Assembly: GCF_014203555.1 (NCBI RefSeq)
Contig: NZ_JACHJH010000009.1
Span: 1 to 64,000, forward strand
Length of the DNA: 64,000 nucleotides
Direction of reading: 5' to 3'
From: Streptomyces olivoverticillatus
GTDB lineage: Bacteria; Actinomycetota; Actinomycetes; Streptomycetales; Streptomycetaceae
Numbering within the stretch: the first letter of the stretch is position 1; every line of letters begins with the position of its first letter. Both the position numbers and the translations under genes were made by a program. The notes beneath the pieces are model-generated. The model saw only the letters and a list, made by a program, of their open reading frames with translations. It did no database searches and was not told where the DNA came from. Shown one piece after another: positions 26,488 to 34,095 of this stretch.

Positions 26488-27612
26488 ATGGCAGGCACCG
26501 ACCGCGAGAAGGCGCTGGACGCCGCGCTCGCACAGATTGAACGGCAATTCGGCAAGGGCGCCGTGATGCGCCTCGGCGACCGGCCGAACGAGCCGATCGA
26601 GGTCATCCCCACCGGGTCGACCGCTCTCGACGTCGCTCTGGGTGTCGGCGGCCTGCCGCGCGGCCGGGTCGTGGAGGTCTACGGGCCGGAGTCCTCCGGT
26701 AAGACCACCCTCACCCTGCACGCCGTGGCCAATGCGCAGAAGGCGGGCGGCACCGTCGCGTTCGTCGACGCCGAGCACGCGCTCGACCCCGAGTACGCCC
26801 GGGCCCTGGGCGTCGACACCGACAACCTCATCCTCTCCCAGCCGGACACCGGCGAGCAGGCGCTGGAGATCGTGGACATGCTGGTCCGCTCCGGCGCGCT
26901 CGACCTGATCGTCATCGACTCCGTCGCCGCCCTGGTGCCGCGCGCGGAAATCGAGGGTGAGATGGGCGACTCCCACGTCGGCCTCCAGGCCCGGCTGATG
27001 AGCCAGGCGCTGCGCAAGATCACCAGCGCGCTCAACCAGTCCAAGACCACCGCGATCTTCATCAACCAGCTCCGCGAGAAGATCGGCGTCATGTTCGGCT
27101 CCCCGGAGACGACGACCGGTGGCCGGGCCCTGAAGTTCTACGCTTCGGTCCGTCTGGACATCCGCCGCATCGAGACCCTCAAGGACGGCACCGAGGCGGT
27201 CGGCAACCGCACCCGCGTCAAGGTCGTCAAGAACAAGGTCTCGCCGCCCTTCAAGCAGGCCGAGTTCGACATCCTCTACGGCCAGGGCATCAGCCGGGAG
27301 GGCGGCCTGATCGACATGGGCGTGGAGCACGGCTTCATTCGCAAGGCCGGCGCCTGGTACACCTACGAGGGCGACCAGCTCGGCCAGGGCAAGGAGAACG
27401 CCCGCAACTTCCTCAAGGACAACCCCGACCTCGCCAACGAGATCGAGAAGAAGATCAAGGACAAGCTGGGCGTGGGCGTCAAGCCCGAGACCCCGGCCGC
27501 CGAGCCCGGTGCGGATGCGGCGGGTGCCGCCGCGGGCGAGCCGGCCAAGTCGGTGCCCGCCCCGGCGAAGTCCGCCGGGAAGGCGGCCAAGGCCACGGCG
27601 GCCAAGAGCTAG
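26488..27612 (+). CDS. recA: Recombinase RecA
   Basis: This 374-aa DNA strand-exchange ATPase also promotes LexA self-cleavage. Walker A is GPESSGKTTLTLH (about 65-77), Walker B LDLIVIDSVAALVP. Loop L1 (EIEGEMGDSHVGLQARLMSQALRK) and L2 (INQLREKIGVMFGSPETTTGGRALKFYASVRLDIRR) are intact. The C-terminal tail is long and Ala/Lys-rich, typical of Streptomyces. ATG 26488 gives MAGTDREKALDAALAQIERQFGKG. An in-frame GTG 12 codons upstream (26452) has TAGCGT 7 bases before it and could give an extended form from a second, leaderless transcript. recX begins 9 bases after the stop. Confidence 0.98.
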   Translation: MAGTDREKALDAALAQIERQFGKGAVMRLGDRPNEPIEVIPTGSTALDVALGVGGLPRGRVVEVYGPESSGKTTLTLHAVANAQKAGGTVAFVDAEHALDPEYARALGVDTDNLILSQPDTGEQALEIVDMLVRSGALDLIVIDSVAALVPRAEIEGEMGDSHVGLQARLMSQALRKITSALNQSKTTAIFINQLREKIGVMFGSPETTTGGRALKFYASVRLDIRRIETLKDGTEAVGNRTRVKVVKNKVSPPFKQAEFDILYGQGISREGGLIDMGVEHGFIRKAGAWYTYEGDQLGQGKENARNFLKDNPDLANEIEKKIKDKLGVGVKPETPAAEPGADAAGAAAGEPAKSVPAPAKSAGKAAKATAAKS

Positions 27613-27621
27613 TCCGCGGTC

Positions 27622-28251
27622 GTGTCCGAATCATCCGAGGCAAGGCCGCGGCGGACCGGGTGGCCCGAGCCGCGCGGACCGCACGCGGACGACCGTACGG
27701 GCGGTGGCGCCCTCTCCCCGTCGAGGGCCGGGGACGGAGCGCCACCGCCACCGGAGGAGCAGGCGCGGGCCATCTGCCTGCGCCTGCTCACCGGATCCCC
27801 CCGCACCCGCAAGCAGCTGGCGGACGCCCTGGCCAAGCGGGGGATACCGGACGAGGTGGCCGATGAGGTGCTGTCCCGCTTCGAGGACGTGGGCCTGATC
27901 GACGATGCGGCCTTCGCCGACGCATGGGTCGAGTCCCGCCACCACGGCCGGGGCCTGGCCCGCCGCGCCCTGGCGCGCGAGTTGCGCACCAAGGGCGTGG
28001 ACCCGTCGGTGATCAGCGAGGCCGTGGGCCGGCTCGACTCCGAGCGGGAAGAACACACGGCCCGTGAGCTCGTCGAGCGCAAACTGCGCGCCACCCGCGG
28101 CCTGGACCGGGAGAAGCGTCTGCGCCGCTTGGCCGGAATGCTGGCCCGCAAGGGCTACTCCGAGGGCCTGGCCCTGCGCGTGGTGCGCCGCGCGCTGGAA
28201 GAGGAGGGCGACGACCCGGAGCTGCTGGAGCACTACCTGCCGGGCGTCTGA
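27622..28251 (+). CDS. recX: RecA regulator RecX
   Basis: The 209-aa protein has a disordered Pro/Gly-rich N-terminus of about 45 residues, then three RecX helical repeats (ICLRLLTGSPRTRKQLADALAKRGIPDEVADEVLSRFEDVGLIDDAAFADAWVESR and onward to LEEEGDDPELLEHYLPGV). RecX binds RecA filaments and modulates ATPase and strand exchange. GTG 27622 is 9 bases after the recA stop, so the pair is co-transcribed. No own promoter is seen. Confidence 0.92.
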   Translation: MSESSEARPRRTGWPEPRGPHADDRTGGGALSPSRAGDGAPPPPEEQARAICLRLLTGSPRTRKQLADALAKRGIPDEVADEVLSRFEDVGLIDDAAFADAWVESRHHGRGLARRALARELRTKGVDPSVISEAVGRLDSEREEHTARELVERKLRATRGLDREKRLRRLAGMLARKGYSEGLALRVVRRALEEEGDDPELLEHYLPGV

Positions 28252-28291
28252 GCGGCGGGCCGGGGTGCGGCACCGGCACCGCCGCCCCGCC

Positions 28292-28666
28292 TCAGCGCGC
28301 CACCGGCAGCCCCGCCGCCCGCCACGCCTGGAAACCGCCCGCCAGATCCGTGGCCCGGTGCAGGCCCAGTTGCCGCAAGGAGACGGCCGCCAGCGATGAG
28401 GCGTAGCCCTCGTTGCAGATGACGACCACCCGCAGGTCGTGTCCGGTGGCCTCGGGGGCGCGGTGTTCGCACAGCGGGTCCAGCCGCCACTCCAGCTCGT
28501 TGCGCTCGACCACGAGTGCTCCGGGTATCGTTCCGTCGCGCTCGCGCAGGGCGGCGTAGCGGATGTCGACCAGCAGACCGCCCTCGGCGTGGACGGCGGC
28601 GGCCCCCGCCGGTCCGAGGCGCTCGAGCCCCGCGCGGGCGGCGGCCAGCAGCTCCTCGACCCTCAT
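28292..28666 (-). CDS. Rhodanese-like sulfurtransferase
   Basis: This single-domain rhodanese has 124 aa. The fold motifs are GLLVDIRYAALRERDGTIPGALVVERNELEWRLDP, and the active-site loop starts at Cys in VICNEGYASSLAAVSLRQLG. The C-terminal DLAGGFQAWRAAGLPV is standard. ATG 28666 overlaps the stop of the upstream cysteine dioxygenase gene by ATGA, so the two are translationally coupled. It probably handles sulfane sulfur or sulfite arising from cysteine oxidation, an inference from operon partnership. Confidence 0.9.
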   Translation of the reverse strand: MRVEELLAAARAGLERLGPAGAAAVHAEGGLLVDIRYAALRERDGTIPGALVVERNELEWRLDPLCEHRAPEATGHDLRVVVICNEGYASSLAAVSLRQLGLHRATDLAGGFQAWRAAGLPVAR

Positions 28667-29202
28667 GACCACTCCTGCGGCCACTCGACTTCTTCCAGCC
28701 GCAGCACCTGACCGCTGCGGCTGTAGCGCCGCATCATCGGCAGCGGCGGATAGTAGGCGTGCACGGACACCGCATGCAGCTGTGCCGAGGCGTTGAACAC
28801 CTGGTGCACATGGTGCGGGCCGAACGCCCGGCCCTGACCGCCCGCCAGCTCCCGGCGGCGGTCGACGCCGTCGGCCAGTTCCAGCAGCTTCCACCCCTCG
28901 GTGGGCAACTGGGCGGCCAGCGACTGCTCGGTCAGCTGCCCGGCGGCCGCGGCGAAGGCGCCGTGCGAGCCGCCGTGGTCGTGCCAGCCGGTGCCGCTGC
29001 CCGGTGGCCAGCCGATCAGCCATGCCTCACCGCCGCCCGGCCCTTCCAGCCGGATCCAGGTGCGGCCCTGCGGATCGAGGGGCAGAGAGGCGACGAGCGC
29101 GGTGTCGGCCGCGGCTCGGCGTGCGAAGTCGAGGAGATCGGCGGCGGATGGCGCGCCGGATGGCGCGGCGGAGTGCGCAGCCGGACGTACGGCAGGGGAC
29201 AC
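28663..29202 (-). CDS. Cysteine dioxygenase type I (cupin)
   Basis: The 179-aa cupin is predicted to oxidise L-cysteine to cysteine sulfinate with a non-haem iron. The cupin motif 1 reads GWHDHGGSHGAFAAAAG (iron histidines), and motif 2 carries HHVHQVFN. LIGWPPGSGTGWHDHG is characteristic of bacterial CDO. GTG 29202 is chosen as the first start compatible with family length, with AGGA 11 nt upstream. Longer frames to 29346 run through the leader-peptide region. Expression is probably governed by the Cys-codon leader peptide 70 bases upstream. Confidence 0.85.
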   Translation of the reverse strand: MSPAVRPAAHSAAPSGAPSAADLLDFARRAAADTALVASLPLDPQGRTWIRLEGPGGGEAWLIGWPPGSGTGWHDHGGSHGAFAAAAGQLTEQSLAAQLPTEGWKLLELADGVDRRRELAGGQGRAFGPHHVHQVFNASAQLHAVSVHAYYPPLPMMRRYSRSGQVLRLEEVEWPQEWS

Positions 29203-29231
29203 GAGAACCGTCCTGAGTGATCGCGAAGGAG

Positions 29232-29259
29232 CGCGCGGGCACCGGACGCGGGCCGCGCG
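29232..29259 (-). promoter_or_regulatory. Hairpin between the Cys leader peptide and cdo
   Basis: CGCGCGG (29232-29238) pairs with CCGCGCG (29253-29259) over a 14-base loop, starting 14 bases after the leader stop codon on the minus strand. It is placed where an attenuator or anti-anti-sequester stem would act. Confidence 0.4.
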
Positions 29260-29272
29260 GAGAGAAAGCGGA

Positions 29273-29359
29273 TCAACAGGACGGACGACAGACGCAGCCG
29301 GCGTAGCGGACGAGGTCCAGATGGACCCTCCGCCAGAAACGCGCACCGCTGTCAGTCAC
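29273..29359 (-). CDS. Cysteine-containing leader peptide upstream of cdo (putative attenuator)
   Basis: This 28-codon frame starts at GTG 29359 and ends TGA 29273. Its middle reads WRRVHLDLVRYAG, followed by CVCRPSC and the stop: three cysteines in the last seven residues. The R-x-H-x-D-L-x-R ... C pattern matches the actinobacterial putative leader peptides I recall before sulfur and cysteine genes. It is too short for standard gene calling. The start fits a leaderless mRNA: -35 GGTCAA/TTGACC, 17 bp, -10 TTGACT, 7 bases, GTG. Ribosome stalling at Cys codons would sense cysteinyl-tRNA. Confidence 0.75.
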   Translation of the reverse strand: MTDSGARFWRRVHLDLVRYAGCVCRPSC

Positions 29360-29366
29360 GCTCCGG

Positions 29367-29395
29367 AGTCAACCACGGCTGTACGGGGCGGTCAA
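29367..29395 (-). promoter_or_regulatory. Promoter of the Cys leader peptide-cdo-rhodanese operon
   Basis: On the minus strand TTGACC (29390-29395) and TTGACT (29367-29372) are spaced by exactly 17 bases, and GTG 29359 follows 7 bases after the second hexamer. The second hexamer lacks the usual A at position 2. The -35 overlaps the stop codon of the upstream monooxygenase gene. Confidence 0.5.
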
Positions 29396-31146
29396 CGATT
29401 GGCCGTAGCCTCACGGGTGGCGGCCTCCGGCGCGGTGCCGGGCACGCGCTCCAGGGCGTTGCCGGTCGCGCCGTCGTGCACCGCGTCCGTCCCGGCAGCG
29501 CCCACCGCTCCGCCCCGTGCCGTGTCCGCACAGGCGTACAGCTCGGCGGGGCGCGCTCCGGACAGTGCGGCCACCAGATGGCCGTCCGGGCGCACCACCA
29601 GCACCGTGTGCGCCGCGGCCCCCGGATACCCCTCGGCGACCAGCAGTTCCGACGGCATGGGCAGTGCCGAGACGGCCGCCGCCAGCCCCGGCATGAGCCC
29701 CGCGCCCAGCCAGTGCCGCCGCTCCCAGACGGCGGTGCCCGGAGCGATGAGCACCACGAGCAAGTCCCCTCCCAGCCGGTCCCGCAGCCTCACCTGTGAT
29801 CCGTCGGGCGCGGTCACCGGCACATCCTCGACCTGCGCCCCCACCGCGGTGGCGACGGACGCCGCACCCGTGGGCGGCTCGGAGGGAATCAGGGGCGTAC
29901 GGGAGTACACAGGAGGCGCGCCGAGTATGCCGCGCCCCAAGTGCCCCTCGGTCAGCAGCGCGTCGTGGCTGCGCACGGCACCCGGCACGACCGTGCGCCG
30001 TACCGCACGCCACCCGCCGTCCCCGCGCACCGAGGGCAGCGCGCGGTCGGCGGCGCGCAGCCGCGCCGCGACGGCCCCCCTGCGCTCGGCCTGATAGCTG
30101 TCGAGCAGGGCGTCCGAGGCGCCCTGGTGCCAGGCCAGCGCCAGCTTCCAGGAGAGGTTCTCCGCATCCCGCAGCCCCTCGTCGAGCCCCTGGGTGCCCA
30201 AGGCCCCCATCAGATGCGCCGCGTCCCCGGCGAGGAAGGCGCGCCCCGACCGCCAGCGGCGCGCGAGGCGGTGGTGCACGGCGTGCACGCCGGTGTCCAG
30301 CAGCTCGTACGGCGGCACATCCCCGCACCAGGCGCTCAAGGAGTCGCGCACGCGGCTCAGCAGGGCGTCCGGGGTGACCAGTTCGCCGTCCGCGGGCAGC
30401 AGCCAGTCCAGCCGCCACACCCCGTCCGGCAACGGCCGGGCCGTCACCTCGCCGCCGCGCGGCGGCGACCGGTGCAGCACGGCCTCGTCCGGCCAGGGCA
30501 GCTCGGCGCGCAGCGCCGCGACCGCGTACCGCTCCACCGCCGTACGGCCCGGGAAACGCGCGCCGAGTAGTTTGCGCACGACCGAGCGGGACCCATCGCA
30601 GCCGACAAGGTAACTCGACCGCCACACCCCGCCGTTGCCGCCCCGCGTGTGCACCGTGACGCCGGTTGCGTCCTGTTGCAGAACGGTCAGCTTGCTGTCC
30701 GCAACGATCTCCACGCCCTGCTGTCCGGCGAGCGCGGCCCGCAGCTCCCGGGTCAGCGCGTGCTGCGGCAGATGCAGCGGTGACGGATCTCCTGCCGCCT
30801 CGCCGCCGTCCTCGGCGTTGTTCTCCGGATCCTCGAAACCGTCCGGCTCGCCGTCCTTTTCGGGCTCGCCGCGCCCGGTGAACGGCATCCGGTCCACCAC
30901 CGTCCTGCGCCGGAGGGTGCGCCAGCCCGCCCACCGGGCGCCCTCCGAGGTCGTGCACCCCAGCCGCTCCAGGAAGGCGCCGGTCTCCGGGCGCAGCACG
31001 GCCGTCCGGGCCAAGCGGTGCTCCTCCAGGGCGGCGTCGTGCGCCGGGGCCTCGTCCAGGACGATGACGGGTACCTCGTACCGGGCCAGGGCCAGGGCCA
31101 GGGTGAGCCCCACCGGGCCGGCTCCGACCACGGTCACCGGGTCCAC
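29392..31146 (-). CDS. FAD-dependent aromatic monooxygenase (PheA/TfdB family)
   Basis: The 584-aa flavoprotein hydroxylase has a dinucleotide-binding N-terminus (DPVTVVGAGPVGLTLALALARYEVPVIVLDE), the second FAD motif GRAFLAGDAAHLMGALGTQGLDEGLRDAENLSWKLAL and a thioredoxin-like C-terminal domain ending in VLVVRPDGHLVAAL. Members hydroxylate phenols or polyketide aromatic rings with NAD(P)H and O2. The substrate cannot be told. An acidic insertion (about 120-150) is unusual. GTG 31146 has GGGAGG 7 nt upstream. No regulator is adjacent. The gene reads toward the cdo operon. Confidence 0.88.
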   Translation of the reverse strand: MDPVTVVGAGPVGLTLALALARYEVPVIVLDEAPAHDAALEEHRLARTAVLRPETGAFLERLGCTTSEGARWAGWRTLRRRTVVDRMPFTGRGEPEKDGEPDGFEDPENNAEDGGEAAGDPSPLHLPQHALTRELRAALAGQQGVEIVADSKLTVLQQDATGVTVHTRGGNGGVWRSSYLVGCDGSRSVVRKLLGARFPGRTAVERYAVAALRAELPWPDEAVLHRSPPRGGEVTARPLPDGVWRLDWLLPADGELVTPDALLSRVRDSLSAWCGDVPPYELLDTGVHAVHHRLARRWRSGRAFLAGDAAHLMGALGTQGLDEGLRDAENLSWKLALAWHQGASDALLDSYQAERRGAVAARLRAADRALPSVRGDGGWRAVRRTVVPGAVRSHDALLTEGHLGRGILGAPPVYSRTPLIPSEPPTGAASVATAVGAQVEDVPVTAPDGSQVRLRDRLGGDLLVVLIAPGTAVWERRHWLGAGLMPGLAAAVSALPMPSELLVAEGYPGAAAHTVLVVRPDGHLVAALSGARPAELYACADTARGGAVGAAGTDAVHDGATGNALERVPGTAPEAATREATANR

Positions 31147-31239
31147 GGCACGCCTCCCTGGCGCCCGCCGCGGCTGCTGCCCCCACCGAGGGCGTGGTGC
31201 GTACGGGACGTACGGGGACTGGCGGGCGGAAAACGGTGC

Positions 31240-31285
31240 GCGATCACAGAACGTATGCAACCCATTGCCGCAGCTTGCGTCAAGT
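31240..31285 (-). promoter_or_regulatory. Candidate promoter/operator of the FAD monooxygenase gene
   Basis: On the minus strand TTGACG is followed by overlapping small inverted repeats (TTGACGCAA and GCAA-TGGG-TTGC) and a TACGTT hexamer. The 22-base spacing between TTGACG and TACGTT is not canonical, so a repressor or activator site is as likely as a standard promoter. Confidence 0.3.
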
Positions 31286-31320
31286 GATCAGTGGTGCCGC
31301 GGCGGTGCGCCGGACGCGTG

Positions 31321-31353
31321 CGCCCCGTCGGTTCCGGCCGGACCGACGGGGCG
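31321..31353 (-). terminator. Terminator of the gluABCD operon
   Basis: CGCCCCGTCGGT pairs perfectly over 12 bp with ACCGACGGGGCG across a 9-base loop, 15 bases after the gluD stop on the minus strand. No T-tract follows, as is usual in Streptomyces. Confidence 0.75.
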
Positions 31354-31368
31354 TCACCCACTGGTGCA

Positions 31369-32289
31369 TCAGTGGTGGTTGGTGCCGTCCGCGCCGGAGG
31401 CTCCGGGGTCGGGTGCGGCGGCACCGAGCGCGGGACCGGCCATGACGGCCGCGCCGGTGGCGGTCATCGGCGGAGGGGAGCCCTTGCGCGAGCGCTGTGT
31501 GCGCCGTTCGACCCAGGTGGCGACGGAGGACAGCGCCAGGCACATCAGGATGTAGAGGGAGCCGAAGACGATGACCATCGGGATGAACGCGTAGACGCCG
31601 TTCACCGGCCGGGTCTGCTGCGCGAACGACTTGCCGACGAACAGCAGCTCCTCGTAGAGGATGATGAAGCCGAGCGAGGTGTCCTTCAGGGTCACCACGA
31701 GCTGGCTGATGATGGACGGCAGCATCATGCGGACGGCCTGCGGGACGAGCACGCTCGCCATCACCTGGGTCTTGCGCAGCCCGATTGCGTAAGCGGCCTC
31801 GCTCTGTCCTTTGGGCACGGCATTGACGCCGGAGCGGAAGATTTCCGCCTGGACCGAGCCGTTGTAGAGGGTCAGCCCTATCACCAGGGCCCACATGGGG
31901 TTGGAGGTGAACACCGCCGCGTACAGCAGGAAGATCATGATCAGCAGCGGCATGGCCCGGAAGAACTCCACGACCACCGTGGCCGCCCAGCGGACGGGCT
32001 TGTGGTCGGAGAGGCGGGCGGTGGCCAGCAGTGCGCCCAGCACGAGTGACAGGGCGGCGGCGATGGCGAAGGTCTTGACCGTCGTCAGCAGGCCGTCGAC
32101 GATGCGCTGCTGGGTCTCGGTGTACTCGTAGGCGGTCCACAGCCCGGACTGGAACTGGCCGGTGTCGTCCAGCCGGTAGCCGATGAAGGCGATCAGGCCG
32201 AGGAGGGCGAGGGTGGAGAGCCCGCCGTAGAGCCGGTTGCGGGCCCGGCCCTTGGGCCCCGGGACGTCGTACAGGACGTTGCCGCTCAT
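31369..32289 (-). CDS. gluD: Glutamate ABC transporter permease GluD
   Basis: This 306-aa inner-membrane permease of the polar-amino-acid (HisMQ) family has the EAA loop in NAVPKGQSEAAYAIGLRKTQVMASVLVPQA and about six hydrophobic segments (ALLGLIAFIGYRL, TFAIAAALSLVLGALLA, LLIMIFLLYAAVF and others). The last 40 residues are a hydrophilic Ala/Gly/Pro-rich extension. ATG 32289 overlaps the gluC stop by ATGA. It pairs with GluC, the ATPase GluA and lipoprotein GluB to import glutamate. Confidence 0.93.
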   Translation of the reverse strand: MSGNVLYDVPGPKGRARNRLYGGLSTLALLGLIAFIGYRLDDTGQFQSGLWTAYEYTETQQRIVDGLLTTVKTFAIAAALSLVLGALLATARLSDHKPVRWAATVVVEFFRAMPLLIMIFLLYAAVFTSNPMWALVIGLTLYNGSVQAEIFRSGVNAVPKGQSEAAYAIGLRKTQVMASVLVPQAVRMMLPSIISQLVVTLKDTSLGFIILYEELLFVGKSFAQQTRPVNGVYAFIPMVIVFGSLYILMCLALSSVATWVERRTQRSRKGSPPPMTATGAAVMAGPALGAAAPDPGASGADGTNHH

Positions 32290-32936
32290 CGGGCCACCGC
32301 CAGCCGGTTCTCCAGCAGCCGGAACAGGCCGCTGATCGCAAACGTGATGATGATGTAGCAGACCGCGATCCAGAGGAAGATCACGTAGATGTTGTAGCCC
32401 GCGTCCGCGTTGAGCGACTTCTGCACGGAGCCCAGTTCGGTCACGTTGAAGCCGGAGGCGATCGCCGTGTTCTTGGCGAGGGCGATCATCAGGCTGCCGA
32501 TGGGCGGGATCGCGGTGCGGGTGGCCTGGGGGAGCACGATCTGGGTCAGCGTCTGGCCGAAGGTCATCCCGATGGAGCGGGCGGCCTCCGCCTGGCCCAC
32601 CGGCACCGCATTGATGCCGGACCTCACGGCCTCGCACACGAACGCCGAGGTGTAGCACCCCAGGGCCATGACGGCCAGCCAGAAGGAGTCCCAGCCCTTG
32701 AGGCCGAGGGCCGGCAGGCCCAGGGTGACGGCGAGGAAGAGCAGTACCAGCGGGGTGTTGCGCAGCAGCGTCACCCACGCCGTGCCGAATATTCGCAGCG
32801 CGGGCACCGGGGAGACGCGGAACGCCGCGACGGCGGTGCCCAGCACCAGGGCGAGCAGGGCGCTGAGCGCCGTCAGTTCGACAGTGCCGATGAAGCCTTC
32901 GCGGAACATCGCGAAGTTGTCCGACAGAACGTCCAC
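32286..32936 (-). CDS. gluC: Glutamate ABC transporter permease GluC
   Basis: The 216-aa permease has five or six membrane helices and the EAA loop NAVPVGQAEAARSIGMTFGQTLTQIVLPQATR. The motif LRNTPLVLLFLAV is typical of glutamate/glutamine permeases. GTG 32936 lies 40 bases after gluB. Overlap with gluD couples the two permeases. Confidence 0.93.
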   Translation of the reverse strand: MDVLSDNFAMFREGFIGTVELTALSALLALVLGTAVAAFRVSPVPALRIFGTAWVTLLRNTPLVLLFLAVTLGLPALGLKGWDSFWLAVMALGCYTSAFVCEAVRSGINAVPVGQAEAARSIGMTFGQTLTQIVLPQATRTAIPPIGSLMIALAKNTAIASGFNVTELGSVQKSLNADAGYNIYVIFLWIAVCYIIITFAISGLFRLLENRLAVAR

Positions 32937-32976
32937 GTCAAGTCTCCGGAAAGCGCGTGCCGGGCCGGCGGCGCGG

Positions 32977-33897
32977 TCAGTAGCGGTCGATCGCGGGCGG
33001 GGTCGGGGCGGCGGCCCCCGAGAGACCCAGGGTGGCGTCGTACGCCTTCTTCCAGTCGCCGTTCTTCTCGTGTGCCTCGATGGCCTTGTCGACGGCCTCG
33101 CGCAGCGCCGCGTCGTCCTTCTTCAAGCCGACGCCGTAGGGCTCCTTGGAGAAGGGGTTGCCGACGACCTTCAGGGCGCCCTTGTTCTCGGCGGCGTACC
33201 CCTTGAGGATCGCGTCGTCGGTGGTGACCGCGTCGACCGAGCCGTTGACGAGGTCCTGCACGCACAGCTGGTATCCCTGCTGGGCCTTTGCCTCCGCGAC
33301 GCCGTACTTGGGCTCCTTGATGCGCTTGAGCGGCGTGGAGCCGGTGGCGGAGCAGACCTTCTTGCCCTTGAGGTCGTCCGGGCCCTTGATGCTGCTGTCG
33401 GCCTTCACCAGCAGGTCCTGGCCCGCCACGTAGTACGGCCCGGCGAAGCCGACCTGCTTCTTGCGCTCGTCGTTGATCGTGTACGTGCCCACGTACAGGT
33501 CCACGCCGCCGCTGGCGATCTGCGTCTCACGGGCTTCGGAGGGCACCGTCTTGAACTTGATGTGCTTCTCGTCGAAGCCGAGGTCGGCCGCGATCATGCG
33601 GGCGATCTCCACGTCGAAGCCGGACCGCGTCTTGTTGCCGGGGTTCTCGTAGCCCAGGCCCGGCTGATCGGCCTTGGTGCCGATCGTGATGTCCTTGCCC
33701 TTGATCTTCTCGAAGACGGACGATCCCTTGACGTCGGCCGAGGTGTTCACCTGGTAGGTCGGCGCGGCCGGTGCGGACGAGCTGCCGCCGGACTTGTCGC
33801 TCTTGTCGTCGGGGCTGCCCGACTTGCCGCAGGCGGTCGAGGTCGCGGCGAGCGCCAGCACCACGGCGGCCGCCGCGGCGGTGTTGCGGAGCTTCAT
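32977..33897 (-). CDS. gluB: Glutamate-binding lipoprotein GluB
   Basis: This 306-aa extracellular solute-binding protein (SBP family 3) has a lipoprotein signal MKLRNTAAAAAVVLALAATS with lipobox STAC (Cys23), a Ser/Asp-rich linker, and binding-domain motifs ITIGTKADQPGLGYENPGN, GFDVEIARMIAADLG and YYVAGQDLLVKADSSI. ATG 33897 has AAGGA about 9 nt upstream; ATG 33906 would put the site on the start. The 198-base gap from gluA contains a hairpin and repeats that could set a higher level of GluB. Confidence 0.93.
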   Translation of the reverse strand: MKLRNTAAAAAVVLALAATSTACGKSGSPDDKSDKSGGSSSAPAAPTYQVNTSADVKGSSVFEKIKGKDITIGTKADQPGLGYENPGNKTRSGFDVEIARMIAADLGFDEKHIKFKTVPSEARETQIASGGVDLYVGTYTINDERKKQVGFAGPYYVAGQDLLVKADSSIKGPDDLKGKKVCSATGSTPLKRIKEPKYGVAEAKAQQGYQLCVQDLVNGSVDAVTTDDAILKGYAAENKGALKVVGNPFSKEPYGVGLKKDDAALREAVDKAIEAHEKNGDWKKAYDATLGLSGAAAPTPPAIDRY

Positions 33898-33985
33898 GGA
33901 GAACATCCTTTGCGTCTGCGGGGCGTTGGACGGCGGGTGTTGAACCGGTCCGAGCGGCTGGGGACGTTCGCGAGGTTCGCGAGAG

Positions 33986-34027
33986 GGAAACCAAGCGGAA
34001 AACCGGTGGGAAAACCAGAGGGGAAAC
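33986..34027 (-). repeat. Short direct repeats GGTTTTCC in the gluA-gluB leader
   Basis: On the plus strand GGAAACC or GGAAAACC recurs at 33986-33992, 33997-34004 and 34009-34016, with GGAAAC at 34022-34027, a period near 12 bases. Read in the operon direction it is a C/T-rich tract before gluB. It may be a protein-binding leader or an RNA-stability element. Confidence 0.55.
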
Positions 34028-34056
34028 GGAGACAGCCGGAAGGATGTTTGAACCGT

Positions 34057-34092
34057 GGAAGTCCGCAAATGGCGCACCGCCCACGGACTTCC
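34057..34092 (-). terminator. Hairpin immediately after gluA (partial terminator or processing stem)
   Basis: GGAAGTCCG (34057-34065) pairs with CGGACTTCC (34084-34092), 4 bases past the gluA stop on the minus strand. With a large loop it is likely a leaky terminator or an mRNA-processing stem that separates gluA from gluBCD levels. Confidence 0.5.
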
Positions 34093-34095
34093 GCA

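Noticed and set aside
28759..29220. Plus-strand frame opposite cysteine dioxygenase
   Set aside because: No family signal and no ribosome site; the minus strand has the cupin motifs.
29392..31186. Second long minus-strand frame overlapping the FAD monooxygenase (591 codons)
   Set aside because: It is a +1 shadow with G/R/A-rich sequence; the other frame has both FAD motifs.
32290..32778. 163-codon N-terminal extension of GluD
   Set aside because: The extension is an out-of-frame read of gluC; the ATGA overlap at 32286-32289 fixes the start.
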